Part shown: piece after piece, positions 44,387 through 52,937 of the stretch | Layout of the letters: the number at the start of each line of letters is the position of its first letter | Position numbering within the stretch: position 1 is the stretch's first letter | DNA from: JAIOSM01 sp964593725 | GTDB taxonomy: Bacteria; Desulfobacterota; Desulfobacteria; Desulfobacterales; Desulfobacteraceae | Direction of reading: 5' to 3' | Length of the DNA: 64,000 bases | Assembly: GCA_964593725.1 (NCBI GenBank) | Contig: CAZQJS010000011.1 | Span: 1-64,000 of the forward strand | Translations under genes and position numbers: made by a program | The notes under the pieces: generated by a model | Seen by the model: the letters and a program-made list of their open reading frames with translations, nothing else | Told to the model about the DNA's origin: nothing | The model's database searches: none

Positions 44387-45242
44387 GACCTTTAAAAACT
44401 CTTTTTAAATTTATATATTCACTACATGTCACAAACTTTTGATTCTCGAAATAATCAATTAATGACCTTAATTTTTTTTCTGTTTTATTTAAATTTATAT
44501 AGTGTCTTAATTTGAATAGTTTTGATGCCTGCAGGACCTTTGGCTGCTCCGGATCAAACTCCCAGGGATGTGCATAGAACAAAAATGCTTTATCTTGTTT
44601 AAGCACTTTTTTCATTCCTGATTTAAAAACTGAAAACGGAAAAAGCCTGAAATAACCTCCCCCACCCAATGGAATTACTTTTTTGTTAATTTCCATGTTA
44701 CTTATGGGGATCTCAAAAAGACCATTATTCAGTTTATATGCAATATCATATTTTTTAGCAGATGATAGATCAATAGTACCATATCTGCCATGGCTGGAAA
44801 AAGAATTATAACTTGAATCATAGCAATACCCGGCTTTGCTGATCATCCACATTATACGGTCATTGACAGCAAAACTTGGTGCTCTGTAGCCTTTAACCTT
44901 AACTCCGGTAATATATTCCAAAAGATTTTTACTCAATCTAAGATCATCAGTTAATTCTTCCCTGCTTATGCCTGTACTTAGATGATGATTAAATCCATGG
45001 GAAGCTATTTCATGTCCTCTTTCATGAATTTTCAAAACAAGATCTGGAATCTTTTGAGCTATCCAGCCCAGAACAAAAAAAGTTGCCCTTGGTTTAAAAC
45101 TATAAGAATCAAGCAGGTTCAATATTTTTTTTAAGTTTTGCTCAACTCTGAGCTCAAGAGAGTCCCATTCTGAAAAATCAATGTATGGTTTAAAGTTTTC
45201 AACCTGGAACCAATCTTCCACATCAAATGTCAAAATAATCAT
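44370..45242 (-). CDS. exosortase-type polysaccharide deacetylase
   Basis: A 290-residue carbohydrate esterase 4 family member with the exosortase-locus hallmark ILTFDVEDWFQVENF at its very N terminus (first Asp pair D-x-E-D). The metal-binding His pair is in EIASHGFNHHLS, GYRAPSFAVND supplies the catalytic loop, and FLFYAHPWEFDPEQP is the C-terminal signature. It would deacetylate N-acetyl sugars of the polymer; a signal peptide is lacking. ATG 45242 is chosen rather than the upstream 45272, because it comes one base after the upstream stop and the family begins there. Confidence 0.92.
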   Translation of the reverse strand: MIILTFDVEDWFQVENFKPYIDFSEWDSLELRVEQNLKKILNLLDSYSFKPRATFFVLGWIAQKIPDLVLKIHERGHEIASHGFNHHLSTGISREELTDDLRLSKNLLEYITGVKVKGYRAPSFAVNDRIMWMISKAGYCYDSSYNSFSSHGRYGTIDLSSAKKYDIAYKLNNGLFEIPISNMEINKKVIPLGGGGYFRLFPFSVFKSGMKKVLKQDKAFLFYAHPWEFDPEQPKVLQASKLFKLRHYINLNKTEKKLRSLIDYFENQKFVTCSEYINLKRVFKGHGSKN

Positions 45243-45243
45243 A

Positions 45244-46557
45244 TTATCGCTCAAAAATGCGGGTTTCCACACTTTCCCTTATGCTTTCACGCTGTTGTAA
45301 TCTTCCGGGATGTAATGGAGTCAGGGTAACGGTTAAAGCAGCCTGATTTTCAGCAAAATCATCCCTTGTGTCTGCATTGGTTCTAAAATCTGTATATGAC
45401 CATGACAATACAAACGAAAGCCAGTCCAGTGGAGTAAATGTGAAACCGGTGCGTACATTAAAGGTGTAATCTGTTCTGTCAAACCTCTGTTCAATAAAAT
45501 CATCCTTTGAACAGAAGCTTGATATGTCGAGGCCTGCCTCTCTTGTCAATGCATAATGAAAGTTGACACCTCCCCGGTAATAAACTCTGTAACCCAGGCT
45601 TGCTGAATCTTCACCTGTCTCTCCACGACCACTGGCTGCACTTATGGCAAATGAGGTTCTCCTGTTCAGATTAAATATTTTAAAAATATTCAAATCAAGG
45701 AAAAAATCCCTGGTATCCTGCTGATTTGCATAATTGTTAAACATCATACCTGCTCCCATTGATATGTTAGACGATTCAGAAAGTGTCCATTCAAACCCCA
45801 GGGAAGGAGCGTATATTGTATGTTTTTCAAAATCATCCCTTGATTTTGCAAAGTCATTATCAGAATAAATTAAAAAATGACGTGAAATTTGTTTTACAAA
45901 TCTTATGTCACCTGAAAATGTCTCTTCTCTGTTATTTGAAAGATCAAACCTGTTTAATTCGTAAAAGCATGATAATACCAGACCATAATCTCTATTGAAC
46001 CAATAGGAAAGTGTACCTGAAGGATGAAAACTTTCATATTCATCCAGATTAGGATCATTATATTTATTAAATGAGTAGGAAAAATCAAGGGAAATAAAAT
46101 CACGTTCACCAAATTGATGATTTAATTGTGTATAAAAAACGTTAAGGTCGTGATCTTCCCAGGTTCCTGTTCTCTGACTTATATCTCTGGTTCTGGTAAA
46201 TGTTTCCACAAAGTTTATATCTGTATGCCGTGCAAGATTGAAAAGCCCTGTAAGATTAAGATTCTGATTTAAAAAATCATTTTCATGATGCTCATCATAA
46301 TTCATATATGAAACATTATAACTGAAATTTATCTGCTTTCTTGTTTCAATAAATTCAAAGTCAAAGCCTGCCATGTATTCAGTGCTGAATTCTCCCTCTC
46401 TGTTTTTTTCAGTTTGATTATAATTGTCGGTATATACTTCTGAGACCGACACTGTGGGGACAAATTGAGTTACAAAACCTGAAGCAGGGTCAGAAAAAGC
46501 TGAAATAAAAACTGCAATCATTGCACTGACAGATTTAATGATCTTTTTTTTATTCAC
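45244..46557 (-). CDS. outer-membrane beta-barrel protein of PEP-CTERM/exosortase locus
   Basis: A 437-residue exported protein with a signal sequence (cleavage probably after about residue 27, near PASGF). A long series of alternating amphipathic strands follows, such as FDFEFIETRKQINFSYNVSY and DFISLDFSYSFNKY, typical of an outer-membrane barrel. Its position between the export protein and deacetylase genes is that of the uncharacterised barrel conserved in exosortase A loci. It may help the polysaccharide leave the cell. The start is GTG at 46557 with AGAGAG eight bases upstream. Confidence 0.82.
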   Translation of the reverse strand: MNKKKIIKSVSAMIAVFISAFSDPASGFVTQFVPTVSVSEVYTDNYNQTEKNREGEFSTEYMAGFDFEFIETRKQINFSYNVSYMNYDEHHENDFLNQNLNLTGLFNLARHTDINFVETFTRTRDISQRTGTWEDHDLNVFYTQLNHQFGERDFISLDFSYSFNKYNDPNLDEYESFHPSGTLSYWFNRDYGLVLSCFYELNRFDLSNNREETFSGDIRFVKQISRHFLIYSDNDFAKSRDDFEKHTIYAPSLGFEWTLSESSNISMGAGMMFNNYANQQDTRDFFLDLNIFKIFNLNRRTSFAISAASGRGETGEDSASLGYRVYYRGGVNFHYALTREAGLDISSFCSKDDFIEQRFDRTDYTFNVRTGFTFTPLDWLSFVLSWSYTDFRTNADTRDDFAENQAALTVTLTPLHPGRLQQRESIRESVETRIFER

Positions 46558-46568
46558 GGTTTATCTCT

Positions 46569-47156
46569 CTATGGTACAATAATGGTATCATCGGGTTGGA
46601 TAAGGATATTTTTACTGAAATCGCCTTTCACAATATCACGATAATCTATTTTAATTGTTATCTCAATTTTATCTGTTTTCCTGAACACCAGGATCTCTTT
46701 CTTAGATGCCCATTGAGTAAAACCACCTGCCAGTGCGAACGCCTGGAGCACTGTTAAATTTTTTATAATGGGATATTCTCCGGTTTCTTCAACTTCACCA
46801 AGAATATAGAACTTTTTACTGCCGGAATTGAGTACAGTTACAGTAACAGTTGGAGACTCAACAAATTTATTAAGTTTTTTTTCAATCTGTTTTTTAAGCT
46901 CCATGGAAGTATTTCCACCTGCTTTTACGTCACCCAGCAGGGGAAGGGTTATCATATCATCTATTCTCACTCTAACAGACTCAAGATTCAGATCAGGTTC
47001 TTTCCATACATTTATATTAAGGTCATCTCCTGCTCCAATTATATATGGCTGATTATTTTTAACATTTCCTGCAAAAACATGATCAGGGAGCACCATAAAA
47101 AACAAGAAAACAAAAATTAATATCCTGAAATTTTTACTAAATTTTACTGTGAACAT
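46569..47156 (-). CDS. Wza-like polysaccharide export lipid/periplasmic protein
   Basis: A 195-residue exported protein with a signal peptide (ending HVFAGN). A poly-export domain follows (YIIGAGDDLNINVWKEPDLN, then VRIDDMITLPLLGDVKAGG) and one SLBB domain (KKFYILGEVEETGEYPI, then FALAGGFTQWASK). It is shorter than Wza and matches the compact export proteins of exosortase A loci. It would form the outer-membrane/periplasmic exit with the neighbouring barrel. No lipobox Cys is seen. Confidence 0.9.
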   Translation of the reverse strand: MFTVKFSKNFRILIFVFLFFMVLPDHVFAGNVKNNQPYIIGAGDDLNINVWKEPDLNLESVRVRIDDMITLPLLGDVKAGGNTSMELKKQIEKKLNKFVESPTVTVTVLNSGSKKFYILGEVEETGEYPIIKNLTVLQAFALAGGFTQWASKKEILVFRKTDKIEITIKIDYRDIVKGDFSKNILIQPDDTIIVP

Positions 47157-47225
47157 AGCTCCGCCCCTTCGATTACATCGATTTTTCTTTATAAGTTACT
47201 GGTTTTATAAGATATATGTTTTACT

Positions 47226-48620
47226 CTACCTTGACCCTCTACCAAAAAGCACAATTTTAATTGTGCGTAAAATTATAATTATGTCGAAAGTTAAGGTCAT
47301 ATTTTTTATATAAAAAAGTTCATAGTTCAACTTTTCAACTGCACCTTTAATTGTGGCAGCATAATCATAAGAAACCTGTGCCCATCCAGTAATTCCAGGT
47401 TTGGCAAGGAACCGGTGGGAATAAAACTGAATCTCCTGCTCAAGTGTATCAGTGAAATGTTTCCTTTCAGGTCTTGGCCCTACAAGGCTCATTGAGCCCA
47501 TTAAGACATCCCATAATTGCGGCAGTTCATCAATACGGTATTTTCTTATGATTTTCCCAACCACGGTAATTCGTGGATCATCTTCGTCTGCCCACACAGG
47601 GCCTGTTAATTTTTCTGCATTATTTACCATGGATCTGAACTTATGCATGACAAACTCTTTCTTATGCCTGCCCATCCGTTTCTGGGCAAACAAAACAGGG
47701 CCGCTGGAACTTGCTTTTATGGCTATGGCTGTAATTAAAAGCACAGGTGAAACCAATATAAGAGCTATTGATGAACCAATAATATCCTCCATACGTTTTA
47801 AAAAAATCCTAATTCCTGATTTCTTAAATCCATCTGAGAAGACAAGCCATGATGGATTGATTTTATCTGAAAGTACTTTTCCTGCAAGGTGCTCATAAAA
47901 AGAACAGCCATCAATTATCTCAATACCAACTGTTCTGCATTCTATGAGCTCTTTCATGGGAAATCCTCCACGTTTTTCCTTTATTACTGTTATAATTTTT
48001 TTAACTCCGCTTGAAACAGCAATCTTGCAGAGCATGCGAATATTATACATAAAAAAAACTTTCTTTGACCTGATTTTACTCTTAGTATCATCGTCAGTGT
48101 CAGGAAAAATTGCCTTGATGCGATATCCACAGTCAATTGTATCTTCTATTTTATTTAATATGGCAATTGAAAGATCATTTGATCCTACAATGATTATTTT
48201 TTCATTAAATAATCCCCTGTTTAAAATATTGAGATAGACCAATCTCCAGGTTGTAATAAAAAGAATCAAAAGGAGAATGCTTAATGCGAAAACGTGCTGG
48301 TTAATTGTTGCCAGGGGAAAAATAAAATATATCAAAGCAAGAATAAAGCAGGTAATCCCAAGACTCTGTAATAGTCTTACAACCATCTCCGGCAGGGTTT
48401 TTACAAGATCAAAATCATAGAGATCATTATAGTAAAGGCATGTCTGGCATATCATTGTCACAAGAAGGATTCTCATAACAAGTACCACATTAAAGGAGTA
48501 TGGTGTAAAAAAAGTTAAAAGTGCTGAGCCTATTAAAAAGGACATAAAAATAACCTCACCTTCAAGGATTATAAAAACAACATTCCGAATGGGAAAATAT
48601 TGTTTCAGAAGGCGTAACAT
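47226..48620 (-). CDS. polyprenyl-phosphate glycosylphosphotransferase (priming sugar transferase)
   Basis: A 464-residue membrane enzyme that starts repeat-unit synthesis by moving a sugar-phosphate onto undecaprenyl phosphate. It has four N-terminal helices (within residues 1-120), a CoA-binding-like central domain and one further helix near 285. The C-terminal bacterial sugar transferase domain contains KRMGRHKKEFVMHKFRSM, KYRIDELPQLWDVL and GSMSLVGPRPER. The pattern fits the exosortase-locus form. It follows the tyrosine kinase gene by three bases. Confidence 0.93.
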   Translation of the reverse strand: MLRLLKQYFPIRNVVFIILEGEVIFMSFLIGSALLTFFTPYSFNVVLVMRILLVTMICQTCLYYNDLYDFDLVKTLPEMVVRLLQSLGITCFILALIYFIFPLATINQHVFALSILLLILFITTWRLVYLNILNRGLFNEKIIIVGSNDLSIAILNKIEDTIDCGYRIKAIFPDTDDDTKSKIRSKKVFFMYNIRMLCKIAVSSGVKKIITVIKEKRGGFPMKELIECRTVGIEIIDGCSFYEHLAGKVLSDKINPSWLVFSDGFKKSGIRIFLKRMEDIIGSSIALILVSPVLLITAIAIKASSSGPVLFAQKRMGRHKKEFVMHKFRSMVNNAEKLTGPVWADEDDPRITVVGKIIRKYRIDELPQLWDVLMGSMSLVGPRPERKHFTDTLEQEIQFYSHRFLAKPGITGWAQVSYDYAATIKGAVEKLNYELFYIKNMTLTFDIIIILRTIKIVLFGRGSR

Positions 48621-48623
48621 TTT

Positions 48624-49430
48624 TCAGTGAATTCCTTTTTTATTTTTAATACCATATCTGTTTTTACTCTTATAATGAAAACCAAATTTATTTTTTACTG
48701 AATTATAGACAACGCCAAGTATTTTTTCCCGGCCGTAAATATCAATTATATCATGCAGATGATCTTTCCGTGTAAACCCATGTTTAACCACCAGAAGTAT
48801 CCCTTTAACATATTTTGCAAGCGCCTTTGTTTCAGATGTGATTAACGGCGGAGGAGCATCAAGTATAATATAACGGTCATTATATCTTGCTTCTGCCTCA
48901 TTGATAAGGCTTCTCATCTGTTCAGAAGAGATCAGTTCTGAAGGATTCATGGGCTGCGGTCCACCTGTCAGGATACTGAGTTTTGGGAAAAATGTGTTTT
49001 GTATAAGGGATGGAAGTGATTCTTTTCTGGTAAGATAGTCAGATAACCCTTTGTCATTAGCGATTCCAAACATTGTATGAACAGACGGGTTGTGCAGGTC
49101 ACAGTCAATCAGCAGGACATGTTCGTCAATACTTGAAGCAATTGCCACTGCAAGGTTGGATGCAACAAATGATTTACCTTCGCCATGGTTTGTGCTTGTA
49201 ATCATGATCGATCGTGGCGCTTTTTCAGACTGAGAAAATAATAAGTTGTTCTTAAGTACCCTGAACTGCTCCGCCTCCATTGAGTGGGGTTTCTGCACTG
49301 CAATAAGATCCTGTTCCATTGCAGTTGTGCAAGGCACAGCAGTTGAAAGTGATCTGTTTTGAGTGCAGGAAGTGACCTTGCACCTCTTTTCATTATCTGC
49401 CTTTTCCAGTGCTCTAAAAATTTTCCCCAA
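48624..49430 (-). CDS. CpsD/CapB-type bacterial tyrosine kinase
   Basis: A 268-residue BY-kinase. Walker A is NHGEGKS (residues 81-87), Walker A' is LIDCDLHNPSVHTMFG, and Walker B is RYIILDAPPP. It pairs with the chain-length protein encoded just upstream to control polymer length and export. The C-terminal tail has only two or so Tyr residues (in HYKSKNRYG), fewer than the usual Tyr cluster. The start is TTG at 49430, with AGAGG seven bases before it. Confidence 0.9.
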   Translation of the reverse strand: MGKIFRALEKADNEKRCKVTSCTQNRSLSTAVPCTTAMEQDLIAVQKPHSMEAEQFRVLKNNLLFSQSEKAPRSIMITSTNHGEGKSFVASNLAVAIASSIDEHVLLIDCDLHNPSVHTMFGIANDKGLSDYLTRKESLPSLIQNTFFPKLSILTGGPQPMNPSELISSEQMRSLINEAEARYNDRYIILDAPPPLITSETKALAKYVKGILLVVKHGFTRKDHLHDIIDIYGREKILGVVYNSVKNKFGFHYKSKNRYGIKNKKGIH

Positions 49431-49442
49431 ACAATAACCTCT

Positions 49443-51068
49443 TTAACTAAAACATGATTTAATTAAATTTACTGACCTTTCAATTCCATGGAGTTCCATT
49501 ATAAAAAAAATTGCAATAATGCTTAATATGTAAGTGGAAGATATAAACAAAAGAAGAACGTTAAATATTTCAACTAATCTGTTTTCTGATTTTTTAATGG
49601 CTGGAATCTCCACAAGTACAGGAAGGTCGAATATAATCTCTATTTCCTCTTTTTTCCTGATCCTGTTATCTAAAACAAAAAACAGATAGATTAAGCCGGC
49701 AGGAAAAGCACAGCCAATACCAAAAGATATGAAAAATATATTTCTTACAACTGGGAAAATTGGTTTTTCAGGTCTGACTGCATAATCCAGGACTCTGAAT
49801 TGTTCTCCTTTCTGTTTTTTCTCCATATTTACAGACAATGCAGCTTCAAGTCGTCTGTCAAGAACAGATGTGTAAATGTTTTGAATACTTGCATAGTCCC
49901 TTAATAATTTTTGCAGTTCCTGCTCACGTTTAGGAGTCTGTTCAACAAGTTTTTCATAGGATTGCATCCGTGACTTAATTGCTCTAATATCTGCATTAAT
50001 ACCTGCAATTGAGTTCACAATCTGCCTGTGCTGCATCTCAAGATCGATTATCTCGGGATCAGTTCGATACAATTGTTCTTCTTCAGAAATTGATGTTCTG
50101 TTGCTGTTTTTATTTTTATTCTCAAGCTTTTTAATTGTGTTTTTTAATTTAATTACATCTGGATGTTCTTCAGTATACTTTAAAAGCATGCTTGCAAGTT
50201 CGCCCTTGAGCCTTGTCAACTCATTTCTGTTAGTTATATGCCCCTGCCTTGCTGTGGTGTTATCACTACCTGCTGAAGTATGGCTGATCGGCAGGTTCAT
50301 TGATTGAATGACCAACTCTTTTTGCCTGATAATCTGCTGCTTAAGTGCGACTTCAGTATTCTTTGCAACCCTTAACGCTGCCTGATTATCAGTCAATTGA
50401 GTCTGGAGCCTGTCCAATGTCCTTAAATTTGACTCAAGCTCGCTTGGAAGGCCGCCTACATGTTGGGAGCGATATTTTGCAAGTCGTTTCTCCTTTAGTT
50501 CCAATGTTTTTTTTATTTTCTCAAGCTCTTCGTCAAGGAATTTGCTTGTACCCACAGCCTGTATCTCTCTGATTTGTATATTGACATCCATGAAATAGCT
50601 TGCCAGAGTATTGGTTATCTGCATGACTCTGTCAGGTTTGCTCCCTTTATACTGGATAGCAAAGGTCTCTGAATCCTGGCCTCTTCGCGATCTTGTAATA
50701 TTTATATTTATCCTGTTCCTTAAATTTTCAATTTTATCTTCCAGGTACATTCCTTCTCTGCTTTTATATAACCCAAATTGATTTATTATTTTTTCAAGGT
50801 TGGTCCTGCTCATAATCTGCTGGGATATCGTGCTTATTCTCTCCTCAATCCCTGCTGAGACAACAGATCTTACATAATCTGCCGGTACTTCCTGGGGTTG
50901 TATTAAAATCATTGTGGAAGCCTGGTAGATCCTTTCTGCCGTTAATGCCCTGATAAGGCCCATGGTAAGGGAAACGGTGAGAGAACATATTATCAACCAT
51001 CGATACCGGAAAATAATCTCAATTACCTGACCCGGGTCAACCCGGGTCTGCTGGGTGGAATAAGCCAT
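49443..51068 (-). CDS. Wzz/GNVR-type chain-length determinant protein
   Basis: A 541-residue inner-membrane protein: an N-terminal Wzz domain with a membrane helix (about residues 30-48), a long coiled-coil periplasmic region (about 160-400), the GNVR-type motif near PKREQELQKLLRDYASIQNI, and C-terminal helices (about 440-460 and 505-527). It regulates polysaccharide chain length and is the cognate partner of the separate tyrosine kinase. As the first gene of the exosortase locus in transcription order, it follows the candidate promoter near 51100. The ATG has no evident ribosome-binding site. Confidence 0.9.
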   Translation of the reverse strand: MAYSTQQTRVDPGQVIEIIFRYRWLIICSLTVSLTMGLIRALTAERIYQASTMILIQPQEVPADYVRSVVSAGIEERISTISQQIMSRTNLEKIINQFGLYKSREGMYLEDKIENLRNRININITRSRRGQDSETFAIQYKGSKPDRVMQITNTLASYFMDVNIQIREIQAVGTSKFLDEELEKIKKTLELKEKRLAKYRSQHVGGLPSELESNLRTLDRLQTQLTDNQAALRVAKNTEVALKQQIIRQKELVIQSMNLPISHTSAGSDNTTARQGHITNRNELTRLKGELASMLLKYTEEHPDVIKLKNTIKKLENKNKNSNRTSISEEEQLYRTDPEIIDLEMQHRQIVNSIAGINADIRAIKSRMQSYEKLVEQTPKREQELQKLLRDYASIQNIYTSVLDRRLEAALSVNMEKKQKGEQFRVLDYAVRPEKPIFPVVRNIFFISFGIGCAFPAGLIYLFFVLDNRIRKKEEIEIIFDLPVLVEIPAIKKSENRLVEIFNVLLLFISSTYILSIIAIFFIMELHGIERSVNLIKSCFS

Positions 51069-51097
51069 AATTTTAAGATTTCTTAAATGTTTTATTA

Positions 51098-51125
51098 ATT
51101 ATAATGTTAACGCTTATCATTACAA
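51098..51125 (-). promoter_or_regulatory. candidate promoter of the exosortase/exopolysaccharide operon
   Basis: On the minus strand a perfect TATAAT (51098-51103) is preceded after 16 bases by TTGTAA (51120-51125). A perfect TTGACA also occurs at 51134-51139 and could serve a nearby GATAAG-type -10. Either would start transcription about 20-40 bases before the ATG at 51068. Confidence 0.4.
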
Positions 51126-51139
51126 TTACGACTTGTCAA

Positions 51140-51334
51140 GAAACATCTTAACTAATTTTAAGATGGAGAGATTCGCTGAGATTTAACAATAAGTTAATAG
51201 TGTGATTTTTCGCGATTATAGCAGCTTTAAAATATATTTAAACGTGTAAAGAACAGATGAAAAAAAGGCTGAAATTCAAAAACAGACTCTTATAAATAAA
51301 TTATTTTAACAATTAATAAATTTAAACAAAGGAT
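51140..51334. other. non-coding AT-rich region between operon promoter and tRNA terminator
   Basis: No gene, RNA or conserved structure was recognised here. It separates the exopolysaccharide promoter from the tRNA-Lys transcription unit. Confidence 0.4.
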
Positions 51335-51378
51335 AAAAAAATTAAAGCTGAAAAGTAGTATTACTTATCAGCTTTAAT
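51335..51378 (-). terminator. rho-independent terminator of tRNA-Lys
   Basis: A perfect 11-base-pair stem (ATTAAAGCTGA 51341-51351 with TCAGCTTTAAT 51368-51378) is followed on the minus strand by a run of T (plus-strand A at 51335-51340). It lies seven bases after the tRNA 3' end and insulates the polysaccharide operon from read-through. Confidence 0.85.
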
Positions 51379-51384
51379 ACGATC

Positions 51385-51460
51385 TGGTGGGCCGTCAGGG
51401 ACTCGAACCCGGGACCTACTGATTAAGAGTCAGTTGCTCTACCAGTTGAGCTAACGGCCC
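51385..51460 (-). tRNA. tRNA-Lys: tRNA-Lys (anticodon CUU)
   Basis: A 76-base tRNA with 3' CCA encoded in the DNA. The acceptor stem pairs GGGCCGT with ACGGCCC. The anticodon stem ACTGA/TCAGT closes a seven-base loop CTCTTAA whose middle bases are CTT, reading Lys AAG codons. The T-loop sequence GGTTCGAGTCC is standard. It is transcribed from its own promoter and ends at a strong terminator. Confidence 0.97.
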
Positions 51461-51486
51461 AGTCATTTTTTAAAAACGAAGAATAA

Positions 51487-51513
51487 ATTATCAGTGATAG
51501 CCATATATGTCAA
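51487..51513 (-). promoter_or_regulatory. candidate promoter of tRNA-Lys
   Basis: Reading the minus strand, TTGACA (51508-51513) and GATAAT (51487-51492) flank a 15-base spacer, about 27 bases upstream of the tRNA 5' end. Both boxes are close to consensus but the spacer is short. Confidence 0.5.
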
Positions 51514-51625
51514 TCTTTTTTTAGATTGAAGAAAATATAAAAAAAATATATAAGAAACAGATTGACCATTGATTTATGAATATTAATATATATTATTTTA
51601 AGTCTAATTATAAATGGGGAAAGAG

Positions 51626-52927
51626 ATGGTAAACAGATCAGAGGATATTAAAAATTCGGAAAGGCTTTTTATAGAAGCCAAAAATTTTATTCCAGGAGGT
51701 GTCAACTCTCCTGCCAGGGCAATGAAATCTGTTGGCGGATCACCAAGATTCATTAAAAAAGGCAAGGGTTCAAAACTTTATGATGTGGATTCCAACGAGT
51801 ATATTGACTATGTTCTTTCCTGGGGCCCCCTCATCCTTGGCCATTCACACCCGTCTGTTGTTAAGATGCTTGAAAAGACATTAAAGAGTGGTACAAGTTT
51901 TGGAGCACCAAGTGAACTTGAAACAGAACTTGCCCGCATTGTTGTTGACAGGGTTCCATCCGTTGAAAAGGTCAGGATGGTGAATTCCGGAACTGAAGCT
52001 GCAATGAGTGCAATCAGGCTTGCAAGGGGTTTTACCCGGAGGGATATTATTATTAAATTTGACGGGTGTTATCATGGCCATGCAGATACACTCCTGGTTG
52101 AGGCCGGCTCTGGTGTTGCAACCCTTAATATCCCAGGCAGCCCTGGTGTTCCAAAGGAAATTGTTTCCAATACACTCTCCATTAAATATAATGATACAGA
52201 AGGGTTTAGAAAAGTCATGGAAGAAAAAGGCTCCGGGATTGCCTGTGTAATTGTGGAGCCTGTTGCCGGCAACATGGGTATGGTTCTGCCGTGTGCCGGA
52301 TTTCTTGAGGCTTTAAGGCAATCTACTTTAGAAAATAACAGCCTTCTGATTTTTGATGAAGTTATGACCGGATTCCGTGTTGCCCGTGACTGCGCCCAGG
52401 GTTATTTTAATATTCAACCAGACATTACATGTTTTGGAAAGATAATTGGCGGTGGTTTACCAGTGGGTGCCTATGGAGGCAGAAAAGAGATTATGGATCA
52501 TATAGCTCCTGAAGGTGATGTTTACCAGGCTGGTACATTGTCGGGTAATCCCCTTGCAATGGCTGCCGGGATAGCGACCCTTAAAGAACTTGATAATGAA
52601 GGTCTCTATGATGACTTAAACAGAAAAACAGAAAAACTTATTTCAGGGCTTAAGAATATTGCTGACAATGCAGGGTTTGATATTTCAGTTACACGCCTGG
52701 GTGCCATGGCAGGTATCTTTTTTAATAAGTCTGAAATAAATAATTTTGATGATGCCAGAAACTGCGACCTTGAAATGTTTTCAAAGTATTACCATGGAAT
52801 GTTAAAAAGAGGAGTTTATCTGCCTCCATCCCAGTTTGAAGCTCTTTTTCTTTCAACTGCCCACACTGATAAAGATATTGAAAACACTCTGAAAGCTGCA
52901 AAAGAAACCTTTGATGAAATCAAGTAA
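51626..52927 (+). CDS. hemL: glutamate-1-semialdehyde 2,1-aminomutase
   Basis: A 433-residue PLP enzyme that converts glutamate-1-semialdehyde to 5-aminolevulinate, the committed tetrapyrrole precursor in the C5 pathway. Hallmarks are FIPGGVNSPARAM at the N terminus, GTEAAMSAIRLARG, VEPVAGNMG, LLIFDEVMTGFRVA, and the Lys in CFGKIIGGGLPVGAYGG. An upstream ATG at 51614 is in frame, but 51626 is preferred because GGGGA lies five bases before it. Haem and sirohaem demand from multihaem cytochromes and sulfite reductase fits its place here. mpl follows 10 bases after the stop. Confidence 0.97.
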   Translation: MVNRSEDIKNSERLFIEAKNFIPGGVNSPARAMKSVGGSPRFIKKGKGSKLYDVDSNEYIDYVLSWGPLILGHSHPSVVKMLEKTLKSGTSFGAPSELETELARIVVDRVPSVEKVRMVNSGTEAAMSAIRLARGFTRRDIIIKFDGCYHGHADTLLVEAGSGVATLNIPGSPGVPKEIVSNTLSIKYNDTEGFRKVMEEKGSGIACVIVEPVAGNMGMVLPCAGFLEALRQSTLENNSLLIFDEVMTGFRVARDCAQGYFNIQPDITCFGKIIGGGLPVGAYGGRKEIMDHIAPEGDVYQAGTLSGNPLAMAAGIATLKELDNEGLYDDLNRKTEKLISGLKNIADNAGFDISVTRLGAMAGIFFNKSEINNFDDARNCDLEMFSKYYHGMLKRGVYLPPSQFEALFLSTAHTDKDIENTLKAAKETFDEIK

Positions 52928-52937
52928 ATTATACAAG

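Noticed and set aside
51385..51460. tRNA-Lys at the edge of the exopolysaccharide locus as an integration site of a genomic island
   Set aside because: No integrase gene and no second copy of the tRNA 3' end was noticed at the other side of the locus; base composition looks similar across the boundary.
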